Shown here: positions 10,825 to 19,319 of the stretch, one piece after another
Numbering within the stretch: the first letter of the stretch is position 1
Layout: each line of letters opens with the position of its first letter
Source: CAVOHU01 sp963843385
GTDB lineage: Bacteria; Acidobacteriota; Vicinamibacteria; Vicinamibacterales; JAKQTR01
Length of the DNA: 64,000 bases
Direction: 5' to 3'
Assembly (NCBI GenBank): GCA_963843385.1
Contig: CAWJJY010000003.1
Span: 620,001-684,000, forward strand
The notes under the pieces: generated by a model
What the model was told of the DNA's origin: nothing
Seen by the model: only the letters and a program-made list of their open reading frames with translations
The model's database searches: none
Position numbers and translations under genes: made by a program

Positions 10825-12045
10825 CTAATTGCGACTGCCAAGTCCCGAGGTCGTGATCGCCGGGGGCCGCATAAGCCTCACCATGGCCAGCACCCCGAGC
10901 ATCGGCCCGGGTGTGATCAGCAGGAATGCCCACTGCCACCCGACCCACGCCGCCACTTCCGAGACGGCACGAATCGAGATCATGGTCAGCAGGAACCCCA
11001 GGCACGTCTGAACGGTCAACGCGGTCCCCACGTGATCCGACGCCGTCGTCTCGGAGACGATGGCGGAGAACTGCGCCGAGTCGGCCACCACCGCGAATCC
11101 CCAGATCGCGATGAACAGGTAGAGGACCGGCTGAGGCGCCAGGAAGAAGAGCGCGGACATCGCGCAGCAGGTCGCGCTGACCATCATGGCCCACGCCGCG
11201 ACCCGTGCCTTTCCGCTCCGGTCGGCGTAGAGCCCGGCCACGACGCACCCGAGCGCGCCGCAGGCAATGGCGACAAAGGCTGCCAGGGATCCGGCCCTCG
11301 CGGCATCCGGGATGTGGCGTGCCGTCAGGCTTGCGGTGACATAGAGCGCCACCCATGCCCAGAAGGAATAGAGCTCCCACATGTGGCCGAGGTAGCCCAG
11401 CGTGGCAAGGCGGGGGGCGCGGCGCGTGAAGACGCGCAGTGCCGCCCTCGGATCGAACGGCGCGGTGGCGGCGAGGTGCGGACCGTCGCGAACCCAGAGG
11501 ACGACGAGCAATCCGCCGGCCAGCCCGAACCACGAGGCGGTCAGCATGACGGTCCGCCACGACTCGCCCGGGAAGCCCGCGAGCAGATAGGGCGTGGCCT
11601 TGCCGACCGTCAGGCACCCGATGAGGATGCCGAGCGCCACGCCGCGCCGATCCACGAACCAGCTGGCGGCAATCTTCATCGCCGGCGGGTAGACCAGCGC
11701 GAGCGAGGCCCCGGTCAGGAACCGCAGGGCCACGACCTCGGATGGCGACCGAACGATCGCGATGGAGGCGTTGGCGGCGGACCCGATGAGACACCCGATG
11801 CCGAAGACCCAGCGCGGGCTGATCAGATCGGACAGGTTGAGCAGCGCGCTGATGAGCGTCCCGGCGACGAAACCGCCCTGCACCGCCATGGTCAGCCAGG
11901 CGGCCTGCGCGGGGCCCATGTGCAGGTCGGCCACGATGGCCGGGGTCACGGCGGTCGCCGAAAACCACAGCGTCATGCCCAGGAACTCGCCGAGCCCGAG
12001 GATGGCGAGCATCCGCCACGCGAGATCGTCGTTTACCGTTCCCAT
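10825..12045 (-). CDS. MFS transporter
   Basis: A 406-residue 12-helix major facilitator of the inner membrane. The N-terminal helix carries GMTLWFSATAVTPAI, typical of CynX/NimT-like and nitrate/oxalate-type MFS carriers. A basic loop WFVDRRGVALGI follows helix 4, and LYADRSGKAR sits in the middle loop. The ATG at 12045 faces the M16 operon divergently across ~140 bp. The substrate is not evident. Confidence 0.88.
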   Translation of the reverse strand: MGTVNDDLAWRMLAILGLGEFLGMTLWFSATAVTPAIVADLHMGPAQAAWLTMAVQGGFVAGTLISALLNLSDLISPRWVFGIGCLIGSAANASIAIVRSPSEVVALRFLTGASLALVYPPAMKIAASWFVDRRGVALGILIGCLTVGKATPYLLAGFPGESWRTVMLTASWFGLAGGLLVVLWVRDGPHLAATAPFDPRAALRVFTRRAPRLATLGYLGHMWELYSFWAWVALYVTASLTARHIPDAARAGSLAAFVAIACGALGCVVAGLYADRSGKARVAAWAMMVSATCCAMSALFFLAPQPVLYLFIAIWGFAVVADSAQFSAIVSETTASDHVGTALTVQTCLGFLLTMISIRAVSEVAAWVGWQWAFLLITPGPMLGVLAMVRLMRPPAITTSGLGSRN

Positions 12046-12184
12046 GCTTTGCCGATACGATGGCTCTTGTAGGTGTTGCCGCGCTCCCGGCCCTCGTCAG
12101 TGAAGGTCCTATCATCGGGTACGCGGCTCGCGATCGACAAGCGGCATTTGCCGCGAGCCTGGCAGCCTGGTCCGGGGTGATGGC

Positions 12185-13489
12185 GTGGACATTCCTTACA
12201 CGAAGCGGGTGCTCTCGAACGGACTCCAGGTAATCGTGCACGAGGACCACGCCTGCCCGATCGTGGCCGTCAACCTCTGGTATCACGTCGGCTCGAAGGA
12301 CGAGAGTGCGGGCCGAACGGGCTTCGCGCACCTGTTCGAACACCTGATGTTCGAAGGGTCGGCGCACCACGACTCGGGCTATTTCGAGCCGCTGCAGCAG
12401 GTGGGCGGGTCGGTGAACGGCTCGACCAACACCGATCGGACCAACTACTGGGAGGTCGTGCCGGCCAATGCCCTGGAGCTGGCGCTGTGGATGGAATCGG
12501 ATCGGATGGGGTACTTCCTGCCCGCGCTGACCCAGGAGAAGTTCGAGAACCAGCGCGAGGTCGTGCTCAACGAGCGGCGCCAGTCCTACGAGAACCGCCC
12601 GTACGGCATGGCGAACATGGCGATTGTCGAGGCCCTGTTCCCTCCCGACCATCCGTACCGCTGGACGACGATCGGCGCCCCCGATGATCTGCGCGCGGCG
12701 TCGCTCGACGAGGTCCGCGAATTCTTCGCCGCCCACTATCACCCGGCCAACGCGTCGATCGCGCTGGCGGGCGATCTCGACGCGGCGGCTGCCATCGGGC
12801 TGGTCGCGGACTTCTTCGGGGACATTCCGCCTGGCGACAAAACGGCGCCCGTCGCGCGCCCCCGGCTGCCCGACGGGAATCGCCGCCTGATGATCGAAGA
12901 TCGCGTTGAACTTCCGCGGATCTACGTGAGCTGGCAGACCCCGGCGATGTTCGAACCGGGCGATGCGGAGTTCGACCTCCTCGGCGACGTGCTCGGCGGA
13001 GGCAAGGCGTCGAGACTCTACAGCAAGCTCGTCTACGAACGTCGGATTGCGACCGAGGTCGCCTCCTTCCAGAATTCCCGCGAACTCGGCAGCTATTTCC
13101 AGATCGTGGCGACCGGCGTCCCCGGCATCCCGCTTGCCCGGATCGAGGAGGCGATCCTCGAGGAAGTCGCGGCACTCCGCGGCCAGGGACCGACCTCCAA
13201 CGAGCTCGAGCGCTCGATGACGCTGACCGAGGCGCACTTCGTGTATCGCATCCAGACCGTCGGGGGTTTTGGCGGCAAGTCCGACCAGCTGAACGCCTAC
13301 AACGTCTTTCTGTCCGACCCGGGCTCGTTCGATCGAGACCTCGAGCGATACCGCCGCGCGACACCCGAAACGGTTCGGTCGGCTTCCCGTCAGTACCTGT
13401 CGCCCGATCGGGCGGTCACGCTGAGCGTCGTCCCGCGCGGCCGCCCCGATCTGGCCGCGCCTGGCTCGGAACTGGTGGTGCCGTCGTGA
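12185..13489 (+). CDS. M16 zinc metallopeptidase, active subunit
   Basis: A 434-residue pitrilysin/insulinase-family peptidase of the single-repeat M16B size. It has the inverted zinc motif HLFEH (His49, Glu52, His53) with the third ligand Glu130, giving the family spacing HxxEH-x76-E. The conserved ENRPYG lies just after it. Start GTG at 12185; no signal peptide is obvious. Its stop overlaps the start of a second M16 gene, which lacks the zinc motif, so the two probably form a heterodimer like other bacterial M16 pairs and the mitochondrial processing peptidase. Confidence 0.93.
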   Translation: MDIPYTKRVLSNGLQVIVHEDHACPIVAVNLWYHVGSKDESAGRTGFAHLFEHLMFEGSAHHDSGYFEPLQQVGGSVNGSTNTDRTNYWEVVPANALELALWMESDRMGYFLPALTQEKFENQREVVLNERRQSYENRPYGMANMAIVEALFPPDHPYRWTTIGAPDDLRAASLDEVREFFAAHYHPANASIALAGDLDAAAAIGLVADFFGDIPPGDKTAPVARPRLPDGNRRLMIEDRVELPRIYVSWQTPAMFEPGDAEFDLLGDVLGGGKASRLYSKLVYERRIATEVASFQNSRELGSYFQIVATGVPGIPLARIEEAILEEVAALRGQGPTSNELERSMTLTEAHFVYRIQTVGGFGGKSDQLNAYNVFLSDPGSFDRDLERYRRATPETVRSASRQYLSPDRAVTLSVVPRGRPDLAAPGSELVVPS

Positions 13490-14871
13490 CAGAGGTCGAT
13501 CGGTCGCGCCTGCCGACGCCGGGGGCCGAGCCTCCGTTCCGGTTCCCTCTGGTCGAGAAGAGCCGGTTGCCCAACGGCCTGTCCGTCTGGTCGGTGGAGC
13601 GCCCGGCCCTACCGATGGTGAGCTTCGTGCTGCTGGTCCCGGCCGGCGCGGCGACCGATCCCGAGTCGCGGCCGGGACTGGCTGCGCTCACGGCTGACAT
13701 GCTGGACGAGGGCAGCGGCGATCGATCGGCGATCGACATTCAGGACGCGCTGGCGCGCCTCGGAGCCGACCTGGACACCGAGGTGGGGCCCGACGCGGCC
13801 GTTCTCGCCCTCACGACGTTGAGCCGGCTCGTGCGCCAGTCGCTCGGGCTTCTGGCCGACATCGTCGTGCGACCACGAATCGCGCAGGCCGATCTCGATC
13901 GGGTCCGCGATCTCCGCCTCAACCGCCTGCTGCAACTGCGGGACGTACCGTCGGCCCTGGCCGAACGGGTCTTCCTGTCTCGGGTGTTCGGGAGCCATCC
14001 GTACGGACACCTTCCCATCGGCACGTCGATCGGGCTGCGCGAGGTGTCGCGCGCTGATGTGTCCGCGTTCCACGAGCGCGCGTACCTGCCGTCCCGCGCC
14101 ACCCTGGTGGCGGTGGGGGCCGCGTCGCATGAGTCGATCGTCGAGGCCGCGGGCGAGGCTTTCGGAACGTGGAAGGACGTGCCGTCAGATATCCATCTCG
14201 ATGACCGTCTCGGCTCGCCCATCGGAGAACCCGGGGTCCCGGCGCCATCGCGGCTGGTCGTCGTCGATCGGCATGGCGCGGCCCAGTCGGAGCTGCGGAT
14301 CGGACACGTCGCGGCGGCGCGGCGGTCGCCCGACTATTACGCGCTTCTCGTGCTGAACACGGTCCTCGGCGGTCAGTTCGTCAGCCGGATCAACACGAAT
14401 CTGCGCGAGCAGAAGGGCTACACCTACGGCGCCCACACGATGTTCGAGTTCAGGCGGGGCCGCGGTCCCTTCGTGATGCAGGCCGGGGTGCGAACCGACG
14501 CGACCGTGGATGCGATTCGTGAGTCGCTGCGGGAGATCAGCGCGATCCGCGGCGAACGCCCGCCGACCGTCGATGAGCTGGCGCTGTCACGCGATGCGCT
14601 GACGTTGGGATATCCGCGGAGCTTCGAGACCGGCGGCCAGATCGCGCGGGCACTGGCCCAGCTGGTCCTCTACGACCTGCCAGACACGACCTTCGAGGAA
14701 TTCACGCCTTCGGTCCGGGCCGTCGACGCGGCCGCGGTGTCCGACGTGGCACGGCGGCAGGTGGACCCGGAGCGGCTGGTCGTCGTGATCGTCGGCGATC
14801 GCGCGCGCATCGCACCGGAGCTGAACTCGCTCGGGCTGGGCGATGCGATGGAAGCGGGCGTCGACTTCTGA
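13486..14871 (+). CDS. M16-family inactive partner subunit
   Basis: A 461-residue M16-fold protein. Where the active partner has HLFEHLMF this one has LAALTADML, so zinc cannot be bound. The C-terminal half keeps the substrate-grasping segment LREQKGYTYGAHTMFEFRRGRG, including the conserved R/Y pair found in partner subunits. It starts with GTG inside the preceding gene's stop (4-bp overlap), so the two are co-translated. Expected role: completing the substrate chamber of the upstream peptidase. Confidence 0.92.
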   Translation: MTEVDRSRLPTPGAEPPFRFPLVEKSRLPNGLSVWSVERPALPMVSFVLLVPAGAATDPESRPGLAALTADMLDEGSGDRSAIDIQDALARLGADLDTEVGPDAAVLALTTLSRLVRQSLGLLADIVVRPRIAQADLDRVRDLRLNRLLQLRDVPSALAERVFLSRVFGSHPYGHLPIGTSIGLREVSRADVSAFHERAYLPSRATLVAVGAASHESIVEAAGEAFGTWKDVPSDIHLDDRLGSPIGEPGVPAPSRLVVVDRHGAAQSELRIGHVAAARRSPDYYALLVLNTVLGGQFVSRINTNLREQKGYTYGAHTMFEFRRGRGPFVMQAGVRTDATVDAIRESLREISAIRGERPPTVDELALSRDALTLGYPRSFETGGQIARALAQLVLYDLPDTTFEEFTPSVRAVDAAAVSDVARRQVDPERLVVVIVGDRARIAPELNSLGLGDAMEAGVDF

Positions 14872-14971
14872 CGCGCCCGTGAGAGGTCGCAGCCGCGGGC
14901 CGGCACCCGAGACGAAGGCCGCGAGGCTCCTGTCCGGCGAGGCCGCGCGGCGACCATCTGCAACGTGAGCT

Positions 14972-14995
14972 GGCGCCCCGCCGAAACGGGGCGCC
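14972..14995. terminator. Hairpin between convergent genes
   Basis: A perfect 9-bp stem, GGCGCCCCG and CGGGGCGCC around a CCGAAA loop, lies between the ends of the convergent M16 and YIP1 genes. Only a weak pyrimidine run follows, so it may act in both directions or simply protect 3' ends. Confidence 0.55.
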
Positions 14996-15029
14996 CCTTC
15001 GTCACATTCCGCAGATCAATCAGATTCCG

Positions 15030-15620
15030 TCACAGCCGCGGGATGAGGGCCGGTGCGGCGACCGCGCTGACGATCACTCCGACGATGATCGACAGCACGA
15101 TGACGACCAGCGCGGCGACGATCATGTAGGGGATCACCTTGTCGGGCGGGGTCTGCATCATGACGGGCAGACCGAGGTAGAAGAGGTAGATCGAATAGAG
15201 GCTCACCAGCGCGGCCAGGATGCCGAGCGCCGGGATGATCCCGAGCACGCCCGCGATCCAGGCCGGTGTGTAGGCGTAGGCCACCAGCTTCAGCGCCTGG
15301 ACCGTGTCGCCCTTCGAACCGAAGGACGGCGCCAGTTTCTCGATGACGATCGCCGAAATATAGCAGGACACGAGCGTGAGCACGTACCCCACGACCGCGC
15401 CTACCAGCCCCGCCCCAAACCCGATCCGGACCTGCCCGATGAACGGGACCGAAATCCCGATGACGGAGTGGCCGATGAAGGTCGCGACCACCGGGATCGC
15501 CGCCAGCAGGCAGATGTAGGTGCGGAACAGCGTGGCGACGTCGGTCTGTTCCTGGGCGATGACCGGCCATTCCTCTTTCGGCTTCGTGCTGATGTTGATG
15601 ATCCTGGCCTGGAGGTTCAT
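15030..15620 (-). CDS. YIP1-family membrane protein
   Basis: A 196-residue integral membrane protein of the Yip1 domain type. A soluble leader (IINISTKPKEEWPVIAQEQ) carries the P-x2-EW element common at the start of bacterial YIP1 proteins. Five hydrophobic segments follow. The ATG at 15620 has a GGAG site eight bases upstream and is preferred to in-frame alternatives at 15641 and 15722. The molecular function of bacterial members is unknown. Confidence 0.82.
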   Translation of the reverse strand: MNLQARIINISTKPKEEWPVIAQEQTDVATLFRTYICLLAAIPVVATFIGHSVIGISVPFIGQVRIGFGAGLVGAVVGYVLTLVSCYISAIVIEKLAPSFGSKGDTVQALKLVAYAYTPAWIAGVLGIIPALGILAALVSLYSIYLFYLGLPVMMQTPPDKVIPYMIVAALVVIVLSIIVGVIVSAVAAPALIPRL

Positions 15621-15935
15621 TCGATGCGCTCCATTCTCCATGTGGACGGCTTCGCCGCCGCCAGCCTGTTGCCCTGAAATCCGGACGACCAGGCTGACGA
15701 GCCCCGCGGACGGGCGAGTCACTCCTTCATGGTCGCCAGAGAGTATCTCACATACGTCAAAGGCTTGTGGGAAAGCGCTCGAAAACTGTCGCTGCCATGC
15801 ATTTCAACCCAGGAAACAGCTTTGGCAGCGGTCTTGCGGGCTCGTCTTCGTACTGGTTCTCGGTGGCGGCGGATTCGGGGGTCGGTCGGTCCGGCATTCT
15901 TCGTTCTGATGCCACCGGGCCACGGCGGACGTGGT
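15621..15935. other. Intergenic, no gene seen
   Basis: A 315-bp spacer between the YIP1 start and the end of the TPR gene. Open frames here are short and lack a consistent coding character. The sequence is less G+C-rich than to its left and marks the left edge of the lower-G+C block. Confidence 0.4.
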
Positions 15936-17027
15936 CTAACGAACCAGGGATCGAAGCTTGGCGAGGTAGGTCGGAAAACGCCAGTTCGTGCCGAAGTGGT
16001 ACCAGCCCCAAGGATCAGCGCCCTGGGCTCGCCAAACCCACGGATCTTTCGACGTGCCAGCTGCGGACGCGTCGTTTAGACGTTTCAGAATGTCAAGAGC
16101 CTCTACACGGCGTCCCCTGGCGAACGCGAGATTGCCAAGGGCCACGATCGCGGACTCGGCATGCGGCATCATGTCGTGCGCAGCGGCATACGATTCCTGA
16201 GCCCGCGAAGCGTCACTTCGCTGTTCGTAGGCCTCGCCTTCGAACATCCGCACCAGATAGGCGAAGCCTCGGTCCAGTCTGTCGCGTACCGGTCGGAAAG
16301 TCTCGAGAGCATCGTCGGGCTTCGATTGAAGCAGAAGCACGCGTCCCAGTCGCACGCGAGCCTCATCCAGATCAGGAGCCGCCGAAAGTGCCGCCCGAAA
16401 TGCCCGATCCGCAACTTGCAGGCTCGGTCGTAACGTTGGCGGAGTCCAACCCTCGAACTGATTTCGCAACCACTGTTTCTCGTGCATCGCGCCAAACGCG
16501 AGCTGCATCTCTGGATGGCGCTGAATTCGGGCCGGAGCGTTGGCGAAGCAGTCGGCTCCGCCGGGCTGCCAGTTCTGGGCGAACGCGATGACCGCCAGGT
16601 ACCAGGTCTGCAGAAAGTCGTCATCGGGAAATCGGGTGTTAAGCACGTGGAGCAATGCGTACTCGAATAGCGGCGATTCTGCCAGCATGAGCCCATCGCT
16701 GCCTCGAACGTCTGGCGAATCGAAATCGGCGTTCGAACTCGTGCAACCGACTGGCACATGCGTGGCGAAGCTCAGGTCGGTCTGGAGGGTCAGCACGGCT
16801 TGCAGGACGTCGCGCCGGAACGGCCGGAGACTCGACTGGGCGACGTCTCGCGCACCGCGGTACCTCTCATCCTTGGGGAGCTGCGCCAGGGCAGCTACGG
16901 CTTCGTCGAATTCTCCGCGCCGGTACGTAGAGAGAACGTCACGGTACCGAGCCGGCTGCGCGGAAGGCGCAGGAAGAGTCGCCAGAACACCGATGAACAG
17001 GCTCAAGGCTACGAGGGCCTCGCGCAT
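15936..17027 (-). CDS. Secreted TPR-like protein
   Basis: A 363-residue exported protein with tetratricopeptide-like helical repeats. The ATG at 17027 (a GCGGAG site overlaps the previous gene's stop) gives a signal peptide ending near AQPA. Recognisable repeat stretches include RRGEFDEAVAALAQLPKDERY, ARVRLGRVLLLQSKPDDALETF and AIVALGNLAFARGRRVEALDIL. It ends in an aromatic tail, DPWGWYHFGTNWRFPTYL. It follows the VWFA gene by 4 bp, a pairing frequent in acidobacteria. The role is probably scaffolding or a cell-envelope complex with the VWFA protein. Confidence 0.8.
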   Translation of the reverse strand: MREALVALSLFIGVLATLPAPSAQPARYRDVLSTYRRGEFDEAVAALAQLPKDERYRGARDVAQSSLRPFRRDVLQAVLTLQTDLSFATHVPVGCTSSNADFDSPDVRGSDGLMLAESPLFEYALLHVLNTRFPDDDFLQTWYLAVIAFAQNWQPGGADCFANAPARIQRHPEMQLAFGAMHEKQWLRNQFEGWTPPTLRPSLQVADRAFRAALSAAPDLDEARVRLGRVLLLQSKPDDALETFRPVRDRLDRGFAYLVRMFEGEAYEQRSDASRAQESYAAAHDMMPHAESAIVALGNLAFARGRRVEALDILKRLNDASAAGTSKDPWVWRAQGADPWGWYHFGTNWRFPTYLAKLRSLVR

Positions 17028-17031
17028 TGCG

Positions 17032-17961
17032 TCACTCCGCAAAATAACCACGCCGCGCAGTGACGTTGCCCGGCTTTCCCTTCAGTGTCACCTCGAGACG
17101 GTGCCACCCCTTGGAGTCCACTCCCGACGGGGCGTAGGTCAGTACGTAGCGCCCGCGGGACTCGGCGATGATATTGACGAAGACGCCGCGCAGGTCCCGG
17201 CCGTCCTCGGCGAACATTACGCGCCCGCCGGTCTCGCTGGTGAGCTGGTCCAGGATGGTCCCGTAGTCTCTTGGAGATTCCCCGTGGATTCTCACCGCGA
17301 CAGCGTACGTCACGGCGTCGGTCCTCCTTGCTGCGTCAATCACGCAGCGGGGTGTGCACCAACTCAGACTGTCTCGGCCGTGGCTGAACACCAGGATCAC
17401 CGTGCGTCCCGGATCCGTCTGGCGCATCGCCAGCGCCAGGAACACCGCGTCTCGAATTGCCGAGCGGTCCCCACCGAGGGTCAGAATCGTGAGCGCGCGC
17501 CGAACGTCATTGTGGCGGGAGGTCAATGGTGAAAGCAGTCGAACTTCGTTGGAGAAAGAGAGCAATGCCACACGGTCTCGCGTTTGCAGCGAGTCGAGAA
17601 CGCCCTCGGCAGCTCCTCGGAGAAGACCTAGTCTGTTTCCGCCGGATGGAAGGGCGGCTGTATCGACCGCGAGTATCACATTCAAGGCTAGCGTATCGAC
17701 ATCGACGACCTCGACGCGTTGAAGCACGCCTTCGTCACGCAGTTCGAAGTCACCGGCAGTGAGGCCGGTCACCGTGCGTCCTCGATTGGTTACCAGGGCG
17801 TCCACACGAACGGCCTCGGTACGAGACTTGAAGACTTGGGTGGACAGAACTTTGAAAACGTGCACGTCGGCTGCTGGACGTGGCTCGACACAGAACATGC
17901 TCACGCAAGCCGCAACAAGGCGGACGACTGACTTCGCCTTGCCCAGACTGCCTAATGGCAC
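17032..17961 (-). CDS. VWFA-related protein, acidobacterial type
   Basis: A 309-residue protein of the VWFA-related acidobacterial family. After a short N-terminal region comes a beta domain (VRVDALVTNRGRTVTGLTAGDFELRDEG-type sequence, about residues 50-80). The von Willebrand factor A fold follows: NVILAVDTAALPSGG, DSLQTRDRVALLSFSNEVRLL and RTVILVFSHGRDS. The metal-ion site is degenerate: the usual D-x-S-x-S is D-T-A-A-L. The C-terminus has the GRYVLTYAP strand typical of the family. It precedes the TPR gene in the same operon and is probably periplasmic. Confidence 0.9.
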   Translation of the reverse strand: MPLGSLGKAKSVVRLVAACVSMFCVEPRPAADVHVFKVLSTQVFKSRTEAVRVDALVTNRGRTVTGLTAGDFELRDEGVLQRVEVVDVDTLALNVILAVDTAALPSGGNRLGLLRGAAEGVLDSLQTRDRVALLSFSNEVRLLSPLTSRHNDVRRALTILTLGGDRSAIRDAVFLALAMRQTDPGRTVILVFSHGRDSLSWCTPRCVIDAARRTDAVTYAVAVRIHGESPRDYGTILDQLTSETGGRVMFAEDGRDLRGVFVNIIAESRGRYVLTYAPSGVDSKGWHRLEVTLKGKPGNVTARRGYFAE

Positions 17962-18118
17962 TTCGGGACTCCCTGGTCGCAGCCGCGCGGACGCTTGTCG
18001 GCGCTACGCTGTCTCCAACGCCCGCGCGGCGGTCTCGCGATTGTCAAATTGTGCGAATCCTACCCAGCAAATTACCGGGGAGGCCTTGTCGATGAGGGAG
18101 TTCATTCGTCTTCCCCAG
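17962..18118. other. Intergenic, no gene seen
   Basis: A 157-bp spacer between two minus-strand genes. It should hold the promoter of the VWFA-TPR pair; no strong -35/-10 match was found. Confidence 0.35.
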
Positions 18119-18544
18119 CTACGGAGTACACCACCCCTCGTCGACAGGAAAACTGGTAACTTCGTGGAGCGTTATCCATTGATCACACTGCTGGTTCTCG
18201 TTGACGTGCACGCACTGAGGGACGTGCCAATTATAGTACTGATAGCACTGTCGGGGACTGGGCGGCTGCCCGCAGTAGACGCAATGGGTCCAGCAGCCGT
18301 GGACCGCATGATAAAGGTCGTCGAGACAAGCCGTATAACAGGCGCCGAGCGTGTCCGACTCGCCCTCCTCGTGTGACATGGCTTCGCATTCCGCGTAGCA
18401 CGCGGCCTCCTTGGCCTCGCACGCCTGGCAACATTCCGCGGCAGCCACTGGAACGGCCGCAAAAAGGGCATGCACTACGAGCATCGCAATCACCGCACCG
18501 GCCGTCAGTCCGGCCCCCGCCCACCGAGTTCCACGTCGCGTCAT
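18119..18544 (-). CDS. Exported 14-cysteine protein with four CX3C motifs
   Basis: A 141-residue protein that I do not recognise. A Sec signal peptide (residues ~12-36, ending VAAAE) is followed by a mature part with 14 cysteines: 38, 39, 42, 49, 53, 69, 73, 84, 88, 91, 100, 111, 120 and 139. Four pairs are CX3C (38/42, 49/53, 69/73, 84/88), spaced as in disulfide-bonded helical hairpins. The C-terminal third is aromatic and His/Gln-rich. The gene starts 3 bp after the stop of a membrane-anchored thioredoxin-like gene, so the two are co-transcribed and the thioredoxin may form or reduce its disulfides (inference). Confidence 0.7.
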   Translation of the reverse strand: MTRRGTRWAGAGLTAGAVIAMLVVHALFAAVPVAAAECCQACEAKEAACYAECEAMSHEEGESDTLGACYTACLDDLYHAVHGCWTHCVYCGQPPSPRQCYQYYNWHVPQCVHVNENQQCDQWITLHEVTSFPVDEGWCTP

Positions 18545-18547
18545 GTG

Positions 18548-19183
18548 CTACCTCCCCTGCTCATCTTGTGTGCTAACGCCTCGAGCCAGCCCAGGCAGAG
18601 TCACCCCGAAATACGCTTCCACCTCCTTCTTGATCGTGCCGGCGTACGCTCCTACCCATGATTTCAACACTCGTCCCGCCGGCGACACGACGAGCGTTGC
18701 TGGAGTTGCACCGAGGTGATAGGGTCCATACATATCAGCTGCCGGTTCAACATAGACGGTCACGTGGACTGGGAAACGCTTCACGGAGTCGCCCACATCG
18801 GCCGCAAGTGAGAGCGCGATTACACGGTGCGTGTCCTTCACCTGCGAAAAGACGGCCAGCGCGTTCTTCTCGTTCCTGGCGCACCAACTGCAACTTGGCC
18901 CAAATACATAGAGCAACGTTGGGCGAGGGTCAGACGAGAACAGGACCTCCTCTCTGGCGGTCCCGAGGCGCTGCGCGTTGATGGGCGGCAACGCATCACC
19001 CACCGTCGGCCCGGAAGGCGCCGCCGGCCGTGCTGCGGCAATCGGTGAATGACTCGCCGAGATGCGGAGGAAGCCCAGGCCAAGCACCACATTTGTCAGG
19101 AGGGACGTCGCGAGCAGGATTAGGATGACCCAATCCGCCCTGGTCGCACTGACCGTCTGAACGGGAGGATGTTCGGCCTTCAT
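18548..19183 (-). CDS. Membrane-anchored thioredoxin-like protein
   Basis: A 211-residue TlpA/AhpC-type thioredoxin-fold protein. The ATG at 19183 has a GGAG site upstream. A single transmembrane helix (about 17-40) tethers a periplasmic domain with the redox motif GPSCSWC (Cys98, Cys101), followed by the cis-Pro loop LGATPATLVVSPAGRVL. It sits directly upstream of the 14-cysteine exported protein. Its family role is thiol-disulfide exchange in the envelope; the partner is inferred from position. A longer frame upstream is unlikely to be translated. Confidence 0.85.
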   Translation of the reverse strand: MKAEHPPVQTVSATRADWVILILLATSLLTNVVLGLGFLRISASHSPIAAARPAAPSGPTVGDALPPINAQRLGTAREEVLFSSDPRPTLLYVFGPSCSWCARNEKNALAVFSQVKDTHRVIALSLAADVGDSVKRFPVHVTVYVEPAADMYGPYHLGATPATLVVSPAGRVLKSWVGAYAGTIKKEVEAYFGVTLPGLARGVSTQDEQGR

Positions 19184-19319
19184 TCGGACTCCATTTGGCG
19201 GACCGGCGTTCTGTAAATTCGGACCACACCATTCGAACAGGCGCATCGCTGGCAAACGTCCAGATCGTGGTTCTTCCATCGGGGTCGGCTCAGACCTGAC
19301 CCGTGACTCGCTCTGCTCC

